A stretch of DNA of 64,000 nt from Glycine soja (taxonomy: Eukaryota > Streptophyta > Magnoliopsida > Fabales > Fabaceae): assembly GCF_004193775.1 (NCBI RefSeq), contig NC_041008.1:43371136-43435135 (forward strand). Reading direction: 5' to 3'. The notes below the pieces were generated by a model that made no database searches, was not told where the DNA came from, and saw nothing but the letters and a program-made list of their open reading frames with translations. Position numbers and translations under genes: made by a program. Each line of letters opens with the position of its first letter. The stretch's first letter is position 1. This document shows, piece by piece, positions 12,170-24,808 of this stretch.

Positions 12170-12765
12170 TTAATCTATATGAATGAGATAACAAATAATT
12201 TTGGATTTATATAATTTTTTTTATATATGATCTATGTGAAAAAAAGTTTTAATCTAATAATAGAAAAATATTATACAATTAAAATTTATTTAATAATGTA
12301 ATAGTTTTTAAAGTTATTTCAGTATAATTTATTCTCCTGTATTCTCAACTAATCAAACATAATGAATGACCGAAACGTGTCTTTTTCAGAAGCAAGATTT
12401 CCATATGCTACTGTACCATTAAATTATAATATATTTAGTTTTATGCATTTTAGTATCAAAAAGTATATTATTTATTAATGATATATATTAATGTTTTAAA
12501 AGGGAGTTGACTGTTATATTTTTTGTTCTTATAAATTTGATTGGTAATAATAATTGATATACTAAATTTGTACAAACACTTAAGGGCTATGCTCTAAATT
12601 GTTTTCATCATTTACCTAAGTACGGGTCAACGATTTAAATTGATACGTAAAAAGTTACACCAAAGCTACTAGGATGTCCCAAAATTAACGAATGACATTA
12701 TCAGTTCAAAAGTGTAATTTCTAGTGTAACATTGAAAACACTTCTTTAACTACTAATGTCCTTTT
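12170..12765. repeat. Direct repeat copy 2 (about 0.6 kb)
   Basis: Partner of 10336-10915, with the same order of landmarks. It carries about 40 extra bases near 12346-12400 (around ACCGAAACGTGTC) that copy 1 lacks. Whether this is a segmental duplication or two copies of one non-coding transposon cannot be decided, because clear termini are not visible. Confidence 0.75.
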
Positions 12766-13617
12766 TTTTTCTTACCGTTGATCATGATCACAATATATTT
12801 CAAAACATACTTTGGTAAAATGTTTGTAAAACTATCCTCCTATAGTCAATCAGCCCTTATAAATAACTTTCAACTTTGGATATTATAGGAAAACATGATG
12901 AATCTATTATTAAGATTTAACAATTTTAAAAAAAAATTAAAACTGGTTTATATAATTAACTTTCAACTTTAGATGTTATACAAACACATTTAAATTAATA
13001 TTAATTGTAAATTTAAAATTGTGTTACCATTTTCAATTTTATTTTTACATATAATTAAAATAGACAATTTATATAATTATGAAAAATGAATCAAATTATA
13101 TTGGTAGTAAAAAAAACTATTAAATTATCATCTAATCATATATTACCATTGATTACTAAATAATTTATTGATTGTTATGTATAATAAGATTCTTGACTAT
13201 TTTAATAATACTTTTAATATTTTTTTTCATACTTTGTAATTTTTTTTTCATTTTATTATCCAATGTTTTTTTTTTATTTTGCTAGGACATTTCCAAAATT
13301 TTACTTTTGTGGTTAATCTTGATCCATTAAGTGATTATGTTGTAAGCTAATAAAGCGTTGTGACATCACTTAACAAATTTAGATTAATGGCATATACCAA
13401 AAGTAAAAATTAAAAAATATCAGATAATGAAGTAAAAAAAAATACTTTTAAGTAATAAACTGAAAATAAAGTATATTATAGATATGAAAAAAAATATCTA
13501 AGCCTATTAATAATTATTTAATAAGATATCACATAAAAGAATCTTTAAAAATTATACTCTAGTTAATCTTTAATTGATTGTTAGTGTAGAAGTTTTTATT
13601 GTGACAATATATAAAAA

Positions 13618-13897
13618 TTAAATTGACTTAAATATATTTTTAGTTATTGAAATTTAATGTTTTTTCATTTTATTTTTGTAAAATGATTTTTTTTTATTTT
13701 GAGTCATTATAAATTATATTTGTTTTATTTTTAGTCCTTAAAATATTTAAGATATAACACTTCGAACAATGAAAAAAATATTATCTAAAATACTGTAAAG
13801 ATAAAAAAAAATATAATTTAAAAAAATTAAAAATAAAGAATAACATTACAAGGACTAAAAAACAAAAGGACTAAAAGATACTTAAATCAATTAATTC
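13618..13897. mobile_element. Degenerate foldback MITE, about 280 bp
   Basis: The left end reads TTAAATTGACTTAAATATAT and the right end, reverse-complemented, TTAATTGATTTAAGTATCT. Inverted ATTTTTAGTCCTT/AAGGACTAAAA-type sequence lies further in. The arms are imperfect and the target duplication is uncertain. There is no coding capacity. Confidence 0.5.
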
Positions 13898-15628
13898 AAC
13901 TTTGTAATCCTTTCACGCGCAGCTCGCTCAAGACGGTTACAATTGGTCTTTATTTTTAAATTATGTTATATGATTTATGGAAATTGAGTTATGAATATTT
14001 CAAATATGATTGCTTTAATTAAATTATTTTTATTATATATATATATATATATATTTCACATTTAATATCCGTCTTAGAATGTGCGTAGTAAAATGTATTT
14101 TTCATTATAATAATTACAAAAATATCATCACCTTACTTTTTCTAAGACGATTTCTAGAAAATCATCATAAAATAAGTATCGTAAAAAATTAAATTTGTAG
14201 TAGTGACCGCCAACGCCAAGACCTATTCGGTGGGTGACGGGAGGTGAAGAAGTATTCGACCATTCTAAATACAAATACGAGCATAGACACTTAGGTACCC
14301 AACAAATAAGGATACAAATATTAAAGATATTACTCAAATAGCTACAATTTTAGGTTGGAATATTTTTCTAAAATATATGTATGGAAGCAACTGTTGTATA
14401 TATAATATCCTCATGTCTTGCAGGTCTTATTCATTATAGTTCCTCCTTGAAAAAGAAAAAATGATGTTCGAAAAATTAAAATAACTGCCTACGGGCTTAA
14501 GAAAATATAAATAATAACCAACTGGAAAGTCAAGCCAGAGAGACATACAATTGTATAAGACCATCTGGTACGGAATTAGACTATTAGCTCAAGATTCAAA
14601 ATTAATATTCTTAATCCAAATAATACATCACACGCAGTTTCAACAACCAGGGACCTTATAATAATATAAATATGCAGTTACCCAGATATGCGCTATTCTC
14701 ACTTCTTATTCCGTGAACTAAATTATTAAATTGCGGTCTCACTTATGTGACTAATATTTGTAAAAACTGTGAGATAAATGCAGGCTTATTAGAGTCATGA
14801 TGCATCACAATTGTAGCTGTCAACCATAATTTAAATCTTGTTGTATACATTGTTTTTATGTCATTCTTTTTAATGAAATACTCCCTTTATAGGAAGAGGA
14901 AAGGAAGCAAAGGAAATGAAATGAAAATAAACATATAATGCATTATAAAAAATATAAAAAATAGAAATAGAAAGTTCTAAATATGGTCAACTTTGCAGTT
15001 TCATTATGATCTTTGTTTGTAATAAATTAATGGTCGTTTATTCTTTTTTTGAAACCCTGCTCGCACTTATATTTGATATTCCGTATAATAATAACTTAAT
15101 TAACTCCTCTCTTAAAAAAAACTTAATTAACTCCAACAGACCATATATTTTTATTCCATGATCAACTTGTCAATGCGTGTTTATTTTTGTTTTTTGGTTA
15201 AGTGGCGAATTCTTTTTTTAAAAAAAATATTTTATTTTGATAATGAAAGAGAGGCTACAAAATTCTGCTTCAATGTTTTCACCCAAAATACGCGCATTGA
15301 GTTGGTTATTATTTTGTTAAACCGACAAGCTAAAGGGAATTCTTGAAAGAACTTCCGATAGAATCCAAAACGAAAATAACAGAACTTTATAAAACAAAAG
15401 GCAAATGGAAGTCTTACAAATTAACATTGGTGGCTACATATTCCATGGCCATGGATTTCCACTCCCATTATGTCACAATTTATTATTCAAATAAAAAGAA
15501 AGACCAAAAAAAGAAAAAGAAAAAAAAAGGATCCTTAAAGGTAACTACAAACACAAAATGAAGCAAAAACACAGGGTTTTATGGAATCCACATACACCAT
15601 TTGATCATATATGGTAATAACTAACTAC
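13898..15628. other. AT-rich intergenic DNA with a CACTA-like end
   Basis: Around 14080-14205 the sequence reads CCGTCTTAGAATG, then TCTAAGACGAT, and ends GTAGTAGTG at 14205. That is the shape of the right end of a CACTA element (compare the element at 23608-30202). No left partner was found upstream, so it may be a truncated end. A (TA)n tract lies at about 14034-14053. The rest shows nothing recognisable. Confidence 0.45.
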
Positions 15629-15850
15629 TCAGGTAGATTTTCCCGGTGGCAGTGACTTCTTAGCGGCGGTCGCCGGAGAAGGGATTTGCCTGCCTTGGTG
15701 TTGTTGGTTGGTGGTGGAAATAGTGGTGCTTTTGGTGGTTCCAACTTGATCAGCAACTTGTTGGGTCAGGTCAAGTGACTTTGCGAGGTCTTCGCCGGCG
15801 AGAATCTCCGGCGGCAGGACCTGGGAAGCTTGCCGGCGATGGCGGGACAT
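15629..15850 (-). CDS. Small hydrophilic protein, 73 aa, function unknown
   Basis: A short open frame with better coding character than its AT-rich surroundings (its region is clearly GC-richer). The predicted protein begins MSRHRRQASQVLPPEILAGE. It has a basic N-terminus, a central DLAKSLDLTQQVADQ helix-prone stretch, a Thr/Gln-rich segment and a basic, Pro-rich tail ending PPGKST. I start it at 15850 rather than the longer in-frame upstream ATG at 16006. The upstream part lies in what looks like 5' leader, about 110 bases after a TATA box at 15988-15997. No domain or signal peptide is recognised. Single exon. It could be a real plant small-protein gene or a non-coding transcript. Confidence 0.5.
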   Translation of the reverse strand: MSRHRRQASQVLPPEILAGEDLAKSLDLTQQVADQVGTTKSTTISTTNQQHQGRQIPSPATAAKKSLPPGKST

Positions 15851-15987
15851 GTTTTTGTGTGCGTGACTCTGTTTCTTTGTTTGGGTAGAGAGAGAAATTA
15901 ACACACAACACAAGTGAAGTGAAGGTGGGAAGTGATGAAGAAACAAAGAATTTGAAGTGATGTATGGAAGTGGGGGTTTGTATGGAA

Positions 15988-15997
15988 CTATATATGG
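15988..15997 (-). promoter_or_regulatory. TATA box for the 73-aa gene
   Basis: On the minus strand CCATATATAG lies about 140 bases before the chosen ATG. That would place transcription start near 15960 and give a leader of about 110 bases. Based on sequence shape only. Confidence 0.35.
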
Positions 15998-18900
15998 ACA
16001 GAACAATTCTACCTACGCGCTTTGCATTACGTGACCATTCAATTTGAAGCCAAACCTTTTTCTTTCAAGAGTAAATAAAATGTATTTGTCTTTTTAAAAT
16101 TAAGAACCTCATTAAAACGTACTAAATTAATTTTTTTATTGTCATTTATTTATAAATTGATATGTATGGAGACATTATTAATATTAATGATAATTTTTAA
16201 AAAAACTTATATTTGAGATGAATTTTAATTTATTATATTATTATAATTACATATAAATTTAATTTTTGGAAAATATAAAAAATTAATTAAGAGTTATTCC
16301 ATTATTATTTGTAACGGAAGAAAAGGTTATACTTCAATTGGTTGAATATCCAGATATTTGTTTTCTATTTCTACATGTAAAAAATAAATAAAGAGAAGGA
16401 AATATAGGAAGGGACTTTGCTAAATTTGTGGCCTAATCTCCGTAGAAGCACCAAACTTTACCAAAAAGATTGTGCATCCGTTCTCTTCTTTCAGATGTGG
16501 ACCAGCCCAACAGTTATGTTTCAATTAAAAAGCAATATTATATACCACTATCATGAAAGAATGGGAACATAGTTCAAGGTGGTAACATTCCGAATCATAT
16601 GCTCAACATAACTGATCAACTGTACACTTGTACTTTGTGGATGTATTTTGTAGTTGTTATGCTGGTCCAGGTCCAGTGTTTCTTTAATTTTAACTTTGTA
16701 CTGCTTCCTTCGTTTTTTTTTAGTGTCGAATTTTTAAAATAAAATTATTTTTATTTATATATTATTTATAAAAGTTAAAATCACATTAATTATTCTTTTA
16801 TCAATTATATCTTAATTTATTTTTTAATATTTATTATTTTACTTATATATTTATTGTGGAGTGAGCAGAAATAAAAAAGAAATCACATTACTATTTTATT
16901 ATAACCAATAAAATTTATTATCTTTATTGATTTTTACATAACCATCTTGAACGACGCATAAAAAAACGAAAGAAGTAACATTTATTAGATAAAAGTTTAG
17001 AATATGGGAAAGTGTTTTCAAAATAAGAAAACGCTTAATATATTAAAAAAAATCTTATAAAAGGCTTGTATTTTATTTCACTTTAAGTAGAGGGTATTAA
17101 AAGTAATAACTCAAGATTAATTTTTTATATTTTAAAAGTGGTTACCTAAAAATATGATACTAGAATTTTTATTTCTTTGAACTGCCGTTAATTACTGTGT
17201 AAGACTTTGAAATATTGTTGGTAACATTAAATGTTTGTTTGACTTTGAAATTTATATTGGTATATTAAATTGATGGTTTATTAGCTAATTAATTGTCAGT
17301 TTTTCACTGTTCTGCATTCTTTAATGGGTAATGGTTTCTTTGACCCAAAAATTGATTATTTCATAATACTATATCTTTTTATAATTTTTAATATTTTATA
17401 AAATAATAAAATGAAAAAAATAGTCTTAGATATAAGAAAGTATATATTGAATAATATAAAATAAGTAAAAAAATGCTAACGACCTTTAGTAAGATTTTTC
17501 TTACAACTACATTTTTGTTTCACTCACAAATCTCCAACTTGAAATCTATCTTAAGGATTCCAGCTCAATAAGTACTAGTGATGCTAACGACTTGTTAGTA
17601 ATAGAATATTATATAAGGACAGATGATTTTTTATATATAAAAATAATGTAAATAATTTTTACATTATCATCAAATTATAAATTTGATAAGTTTTATAATA
17701 ATTATAACAAAATTCATTTCAAAGATTATTTATGATCGGTTGAAAGTTTTTTTTTTTTTACTAATAGTGCATCACAATTAAAGTCTAATTAAAATATAAA
17801 AATATTGGAGGTATAAAGTTGATTGGGTGATTAAGGAAAAATGGATGGAGGGAAAGATAGTAGGTTCGGTTTTTCCTGCTAACAACAAAATTAACAATTA
17901 ACAACTTACATTTGGCTGATAAAAAATACAAAACTATCAATCTAAAATTTATTTATAATTTATGTATATTTTATTATGAATATTGATAAAATAATTGAGT
18001 ACTCGTTTCGGAAATTTAGGAATATAAATATTTTTATTGAATAATTATTTCAAATATTAACTTAATTTAATGTGAAAAGTTAGAACAAATAAAAAACCGA
18101 AATTACACAAGAGCATATAAAACTATAACTCAAGGATATTGTTTTTTGAAAGTGGAATTAATATATATAGAGAGAGATTAGAGAACTAATTAAAATTAAC
18201 TTTATTGATCTTTACTTTTTAAATACTCATTCCAATCTAATAATTAATTAGAGGATGCTTCTTAGTATATACAGTCTAAGAATTAAGAACAAATCAAAGC
18301 ATTAACAGAAGAAGAAATACTAATTAATGCGTAGACATTATGAATAATGAGTACACTATTAAATGTTGGTTAAAATATATTCTTGATCTTCTATCTTATT
18401 TTTAAGATTTATTTTAATTTTTTTATCTTTTAAAAGATTAATTTTAATATTTCAAATTTAAAATTTGAGTCATTTTGATCATCCTATTATCTCAAAAGTA
18501 ACGTCTTTAATATTTTACATTTTATGAATATAATACACACTTTGTAGTGATTTTAAAATATTAGTATATTAAATAATCAAAATAACTTAAATTTAAAAGT
18601 TAAAATATCAAAATAAATCTTTTAAATATAAAATACAAAAAAATTCTATAAATAAGATTAAAAAAAACCCAAAACAGTTCCACCAGTCATCAGTGTGTTT
18701 GAAATAAAGAAAGAAACTTCGTGTCTAAAATATCTTAAGGTGAAAGAAAAATAGTAATAACTGCCTCTAATTAGTGGCAATCCTATGTTGAATTGAAAGT
18801 GTGCAAATGTACTAATTATATTCCTGCGTAAGTGCAATTCAACATTTCATTTCATCTCATATCTCATTCTATTTTATGATAATAATTATTTTTAATTTTT

Positions 18901-19386
18901 AAATAAATTACCCCACTAATTGAGATCCTAACCTACCTCGGCCTTGGTCCAAAAATTAAAAAGATCGGTGCTTGTTATAGGGACTGGAAAATGAAAGATT
19001 GTCTTGACACTTGCAATCTTGTCAATTCATGTCAATAAAAAAAATTGATCTATCAATTTTAAATTTGTTATTTTTTTTTCTAGAATAAACATATTTTTAT
19101 TGGAGGTAATCTTATTCATTTGAGTTGGATAAGATTATTATAAACCATAAAACTCTTTATTAAAACATCTGGTTAAGCAAAAGTATATAACTCCACATCA
19201 TTTAATGTATCCACTGACTGGTAATTTGTTAAGATAATATTTTTTCTTCAAGTACAATGAATACTAAATTCTTTGAGTTTATTTATAATACTAACTGCTT
19301 TTGTGGGAAGAAAACTAGAGGAAAATGTGTGTTAGCTCTTTTAAAGTTAGTGTCGGAGTAAGTTGATTTCTCTCTTTCTATATATA
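15998..19386. other. AT-rich intergenic DNA with one foldback
   Basis: No exon is supported across 3.4 kb. At about 18365-18665 an imperfect foldback of roughly 300 bp is visible. TTATTTTTAAGATTTATTTT on the left pairs with AATAAATCTTTTAAATATAA and TATAAATAAGATTAAAAAAA on the right, around a TTTGAGTCATTTTGAT/ATCAAAATAACTTAAA inner stem. It is MITE-like. The remainder shows nothing. Confidence 0.45.
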
Positions 19387-19889
19387 CTAGACTTTGGCCC
19401 ATGTCGATGTACGGACTCATACTCCTATTTGAATATTACTAACACATGTGTAAAGTTCAATAATGATGTTTATTTATATGATCATAATGTTGAGCTATGT
19501 GTAGAAAAAAGTAACATAAAGTAAGAATTTTAAACTAACCTAATGCTATTGTAGATTGTTGGATGATATTGTTGTGATTGTCATCAATGTGTTGTTGTTG
19601 TAATGAAAGAGAGGTTGCACAATAAACAGAGATGAATGAGTTGATTAGATTTGTGGACACGGTTAGTGATCATTTAATAATCATAAGTACAACAATGGTA
19701 CTATATACAACAATATGCACATGAAAAGTAGACATTTTAAATCAATATACTTTAGTGGTAGTGATATAATTAAATATTGACGTGTTAAAAATGAAATCCA
19801 AGGAAAATGTAGTAGGTTGAGAATGCAGGACTTGAAACTATACCAATTTGGGAAGCACACTTGTTTATAAGTTTACAAATACTTCTTTG

Positions 19890-21285
19890 TATACTACATT
19901 GACGGTAGTATTTCTTGCAATACATTGATTATCATGAATAAGAATATGTAGTCCTTTTTTGCTTTGCACTCGTGAAAGTGTAACATATAGTTGGCCATGA
20001 CAAAATACTGGCTTTGGCAAATACAAACCAACATGTGCTAAGGACTGTGAGACTTGTTTATGGTCATTGCAAATGAAACCATGAATGGAAACTGTCTTCT
20101 AATTAGTTTGAATGGCCATGGAGAATCAGAAGGAGACATATTCATTCTTGGTATGTATGTCCTATGACCTATATTGGGTTCAGTTATTACCTCTGCTTCA
20201 ACTACATTGGTACCAAGTTTGATGACAATAAGCTGAGTTCCATTGCATAAACCATATGCCTGGTCCAAATTTCGTAGTAGTATGATGGGAGTACTAATCT
20301 TGATTCTTAGCTTGTGATTAAGTATCCCTGATGTTTTCAAGGAGTTCAGAAACTCAGGTGTTAGTACTCCAAAAGTAGGATTGAGTAGTTCATCAGATTT
20401 GTCAACAATATCAGCACTATAATACTCTTTCTCGTCATCGAGAATCAAAGACAAGACATAGTCATTTATTTTGTCAACAACATCTTTTGTAGAGGCTAGA
20501 ATAGCTCTCTTTTGCAAGAAATCTGCGTTGTTGTAGTTTTGTAATAAATCTGGATATGTTGTGTCAACAATTGCTTGGATAGAATCATCAAAATCCATTA
20601 TAAGAAACTCTTATAGGATGATTATTTTGCTATATCCATCGTTAGGTTGGCCAAGTTTGCCATCACCTATGTCTAGTAGCCAATCAGAAAACTGTTTGAG
20701 TTCATGGATTGCAACCGCATGTTTTTTTGTCAATTTTAGAATTTCACAATAATCCCAAATGTATGATGCATTTAGAGATGCATGGACAATATCAGAGTGA
20801 TTACCTCTTGGCACAACAGGTAGTATTTGCCGAAAATCACCACCGAAAACAATAACCTTTCCCCCAAAAGGTCTGTCGTTGTGCATGATGTCTTTTAAGC
20901 TTTTGTCAATTGCTTCAAAAATAAATTTGTGACACATTGGAGCTTCGTCCCAAATTATTAATTTTGTTATCTGCAACAATTCAGCCAAGTCGCTCCCCTG
21001 ATGAATATTGCATGTTGAATTTCGTGTTGTAGGCACTAGTATAGCAAACTTAGAATGTGTTGTTCTACCTCCAGGCAACAATAATGAAGCAATCCCACTG
21101 GAAGCCACTGTTAAAACAATGCCTTCATTGGATCGTACAACAGATGATAAAGTTTTCCACATAAAGGTCTTGCCGGTCCCACCATATCCATAGAGAAAAT
21201 AAACTCCCCCTAATTGACTTGCAACAATATGCATAATCTTATAAAAAATAGAAGCCTGCTCATATGAAATTAGTAATGTATACAT
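19890..21285 (-). pseudogene. Helitron PIF1-like DNA helicase, C-terminal part
   Basis: The segment 21285-20611 encodes GVYFLYGYGGTGKTFMWKTL (Walker A, GYGGTGKT), IIWDEAPM (Walker B, DEAP) and FGGDFRQILPVVPRG (helicase motif III region), all typical of Helitron PIF1 helicases. It runs into stops near 20610. After a frameshift the segment 20598-20038 continues with TTYPDLL, STKDVVDKIND, LRNLDQAYGLCNGTQLI and FAMTINKS. Further remnants reading HMLVCICQSQYFVMANYMLH run past 20038. The protein is broken by a frameshift and stops, and the usual SQGQ after AMTINKS is mutated (SHSP). A host Pif1 gene is unlikely because these are Helitron-type motifs next to a Helitron-like terminus. Confidence 0.8.
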
Positions 21286-21335
21286 CTTGAATTAATAGTA
21301 TGGATTGTTGGGAATGAATATTCTGTAAGTTAAAA

Positions 21336-21980
21336 CTAAAATGTGGTGTACGTACCTATTAGTGAGTGATAGCATCTGTTAAATTCGGCGGTCAAAACTT
21401 CATTGTCATAAGCCATTTCATTGTAGATGAGCCTATTTTGGTGTGGGTTGGCAGCATAGCCTATTGGGTATGGCATTGAAGGGAAATCTCGTAGGCTTTT
21501 CCTATTGCCTTGTAGTAGATTTTCAATTTGAGTCAAACAAAGGTGCATTGTTTCTTTGTCAGTGAGTTGAATGCCTATGAATAGTCAAATAATCACACTG
21601 TTAGCAAGTAGGTTGTTTCCTATGAATGCTATGTAGTTATTTAGGATTTATGAAATTACCTTGTTTTCTGTGATTAAATACAATATCATCTATCATCCAT
21701 CACCAAGTTTGTTCCCACACATATTCTGGTCTATCCATGGTATTCATAAATAGCAGCTTGACAAATAACTTTCTTAGGAAGTGTGGAGTTCCCCAAGTGT
21801 TAGCCTCTTGTAAAGCACCAACAAATTCTTGATCACTTCCTAGGAAACCTTTTGCAAAGCATGCTTCTCTAAATGTATGGTAGACAACATTGTCTACTGT
21901 TCTAATATCTTTATAAGATTGTGACCCTTTAGCGGAGGAAAGCATCATCCTCATGTAGAACAACTCTCCAGATGAAGGGG
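21336..21980 (-). pseudogene. Helitron pre-helicase region
   Basis: Minus-strand pieces read GELFYMRMMLSSAKGSQSY, TVDNVVYHTFREACFAKGF, TPHFLRKLFVKLLFMN and PEYVWEQTW, then IENLLQGNRKSLRDFPSMPY and NRLIYNEMAYDNEVL. These are the conserved segments between the Rep and helicase domains of plant Helitron proteins. They are split by frame changes near 21700 and 21560. They lead directly into the helicase fragment at 21285, so one decayed open frame is implied. Confidence 0.75.
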
Positions 21981-22489
21981 AACTACGGTGGTTCGTGGTG
22001 ACTACTAGTGGTTGTGGGTGGTGAAGAAGAAGCTTGGGACGTTGGGGAAGGGTTTTGTAAGAAAGATGGAGAAAGGAATGGCTGTTTTCCAAGGCTACAC
22101 GAAAAATAAGACTTGAAACACTCAAGTGTTTCTGCTCTCGGGAAAAGAAGAGTTTCTCACATACCAAAAGACATATCGCAGATTGCAACGGTCAGATCAT
22201 GAACATTTGTCCTATGAACCTACAGACCAAATTTTGAGAAGATCCAACGGTTAACGAATGCAGGAGGGCACTTTTACCAGGACGGCTTCAGGCAGCTTCC
22301 TTGAGAAGCTTTCTCGTGAGGCTTCTTTGTGAAGCTTCCTTGAGAGGCTTCTTTGAGAAGCTAAAGTCTTAACTACCCACACCCCTCTAATAAATAAACT
22401 AACCTTCTTGAAAATAAAACAGATAAAATAACACAACAAATAAAATCAAACATCAATTATAATTGCTAATAATATTTCAGGGTGTTACA
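21981..22489 (-). repeat. LTR fragment (TGTAACACC type)
   Basis: The minus strand starts TGTAACACCCTG at 22489, immediately after the end of the plant-mobile-domain exon. It contains repeated AGCTTCTC/CTTGAGAAGCTTCC-like units (22290-22365). The same short motif fills the LTRs of the element at 46791-50801, so the families are probably related. No second LTR or internal region is seen and the right part is replaced by Helitron sequence. This is a truncated or solo LTR. Confidence 0.6.
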
Positions 22490-23607
22490 AGCACTGCATA
22501 GATTTGCCTTACAGGTGCAATGTAGTCACCGAACTGCATCCATCTATCATCCATTTCTTCAACAGAAACCGAAGGCGTAGTATGATGTGGTGGAATAGTC
22601 TGGACTTATCCAAACTATCATACAATCCTCTCCGGTTGGTGAATGATTGTCAAAGGACCCCATTTGAGATGGCCGAAAAGCAACGAGATGACCTCAAATT
22701 CTCTAAATGAATGGTGGTCACCATATGGAATCCATCCCACTACATCAGGGGTCAGTCTATCCAAACGCCTACGATACGTCGACACAGGCAGCGCCTTGCA
22801 CGAGGTCCATTGGCATGCACGCGGTCTCCTTTCATCATAATCCTTGGTAGCTAGGGTGGAACCAACGAATGAGAAATGCTCGTAGATCCAACACTAGATA
22901 AATTTTCAAACATATTCATTAAAATAATCGACAACATGTAATAACCAACGCTAATGAAATAATATTTTATTAACATCTGAACTAACCTGTAATGGAGTGA
23001 TATATCCTGCAAGCTGCCTCACCGTGCTCTTTGACGCCTCATTTAAATTATCATACATGTGCACAAGTGCAGCAGTGCCCCAAGCGTAAGTCCCATTCTG
23101 CGTCAAGTCACGCAGTACATCCAAGAATACCACGTGCATGTGTGTGACACTCTTGTTATCAAATAGTGTGCATCCAAGCAGATGCAACAAATACGCTCGC
23201 GTTGGTACAATCTAGTGACATGCGTCAATTTTCTTTTGATACACGTCTCGTAGCCACAATAGTCGAACATAAGATCCATAGCATTGAATCGTCTCCATTC
23301 TCACCTCTGCAGTGCTGACCTCGAGTAATTCCACCAACATATCGATAGTGTCGTTGACATGAAGTTGCTTGAAGCTGTGGAAAGCCCCTACGATAAGCAA
23401 ATGTAGCAACGACACCACATCATCCAAGGTGATAGTCACCTCTTTGACAGGCAAATGGAAACTACTAGTTTCCATATGTTAGCGTTCCACAAAAGCAGAC
23501 ATTAGTCCTTGATCGCCCGTATTTAGGGAACATGCGATCAAAAGACTTAGTCCGCTAGCAGCCACAAGGCCTTCGATCTCTAGAGCATGCCTCCCAAACT
23601 TAGCCAT

Positions 23608-23880
23608 CACTACTACAGTAGTAGTTTTCTACATCAGTTAAATGGGGCGTTCTACATCGATTTATGACCGTTGTCATAGACCGCATCGTAAAAAAGGGAT
23701 AGCTATTCTACGACGGTCCCTCAGACTGTCTTAGAATGTATATATTTCTAAGATGATCACATCAGAAGGACCGATGTAGAAAGCATTTCATTCTACGATG
23801 GTCACATGCGCAACCGATGTAGAATGCTTTTAATTCTACGACGGTCATCACAAAACTGATGTAGAATGCATTTTGAAATT
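23608..23880. repeat. CACTA left subterminal repeats
   Basis: At least six alternating copies of TTCTA(C/A)(G)A(C/T)GGTC and its complement-like partner CCGATGTAGAA are seen, spaced about 30-40 bases apart. Such clusters are the usual binding region for the CACTA accessory protein (TNPA type). The inverted copies could also form hairpins. Confidence 0.7.
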
Positions 23881-24808
23881 TTTTTCCTTTAAGGACTAAA
23901 TTGACACTATCTTCTACATAAGTGGTCATTTACCTATTACTATAAAATAAATTAGCACATTTCCTTATAAGCCACAGTTAGAATCCTAATACTCGAACCC
24001 AACTTCCATTGGCTCCAATCCTTCTTAACATAAAGGGCAAAAGATGTGGCTTGTATTGCAGCCATCAAGGACATCAATGCAGTGCTTGAGTGATGACTTG
24101 GCTATTCTTTACTCATCTTGGACTGTCACATGTGGTGATCAATAACAAAAGAAATCCAAAATGAAACCACAAACTTCACAAATATGTAATGATAAAATAG
24201 GAGAGTAGGTACCTGAATGATGAGCCATAATGCAAAACTGAAGCAGCTTCTAAAACCACATAAAACTCCCAGAATTTTTTTACCAAAGTCAATAATGCAA
24301 AGCTACTACTTGCTCATTCTTTTGCAAAAGATTAGTACAAAAACTCTTAATGTTAATCTCTTGCCCTTTGAAAAATGTCAGGAACATTGACCTACCAATT
24401 CCTATTATTGTTCCCATCACCTTGGCCTTCCCTGTTGTGGTTCACACATTTAACTTTTCCATGTTGAAAAAAATTCAAAAAGAATTAATCCAAACCATGC
24501 ATTCATGCTCATGTACAATAGAATATTAATTTATATTAGATTAAATTATTCACTAGGTCCCTTATAACCCCATTATAAATTTTAGTACTTATACAAGAAA
24601 ACTGTAAGTTTTACTCCCAAGAAGAGAGCTGCTTGTTGGGTTCTTCTTTAGCAATTTTTCTTTTATTAAACCATGATTCCTAAAGATTGAATACAACAAT
24701 TAGATAGAATAGACTACCTACTCCTTGATAAAAGGAAACATGCATTACCACTTAGACCTTAATTTATTAAACTCCCCCCACCCCAACCCAGAAAAAGAAA
24801 ATAAATAC

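Larger units (their letters stand above)
19387..21980 (-). mobile_element. Decayed Helitron, 3' end with helicase
   Basis: On the minus strand the sequence carries a PIF1-type helicase C-terminal region. It then ends ...CATGGGCCAAAGTCTAG at 19387 followed by T. This fits a plant Helitron 3' terminus (hairpin, CTRR, then T). The remaining 5' part, with the Rep domain, is missing. The upstream edge near 21980 is joined to an LTR fragment. The element cannot encode a working RepHel protein. Confidence 0.7.

Noticed and set aside
22504..22840. Plus-strand frames of 65-68 codons
   Set aside because: They are antisense to exon 3 of the mobile-domain pseudogene.
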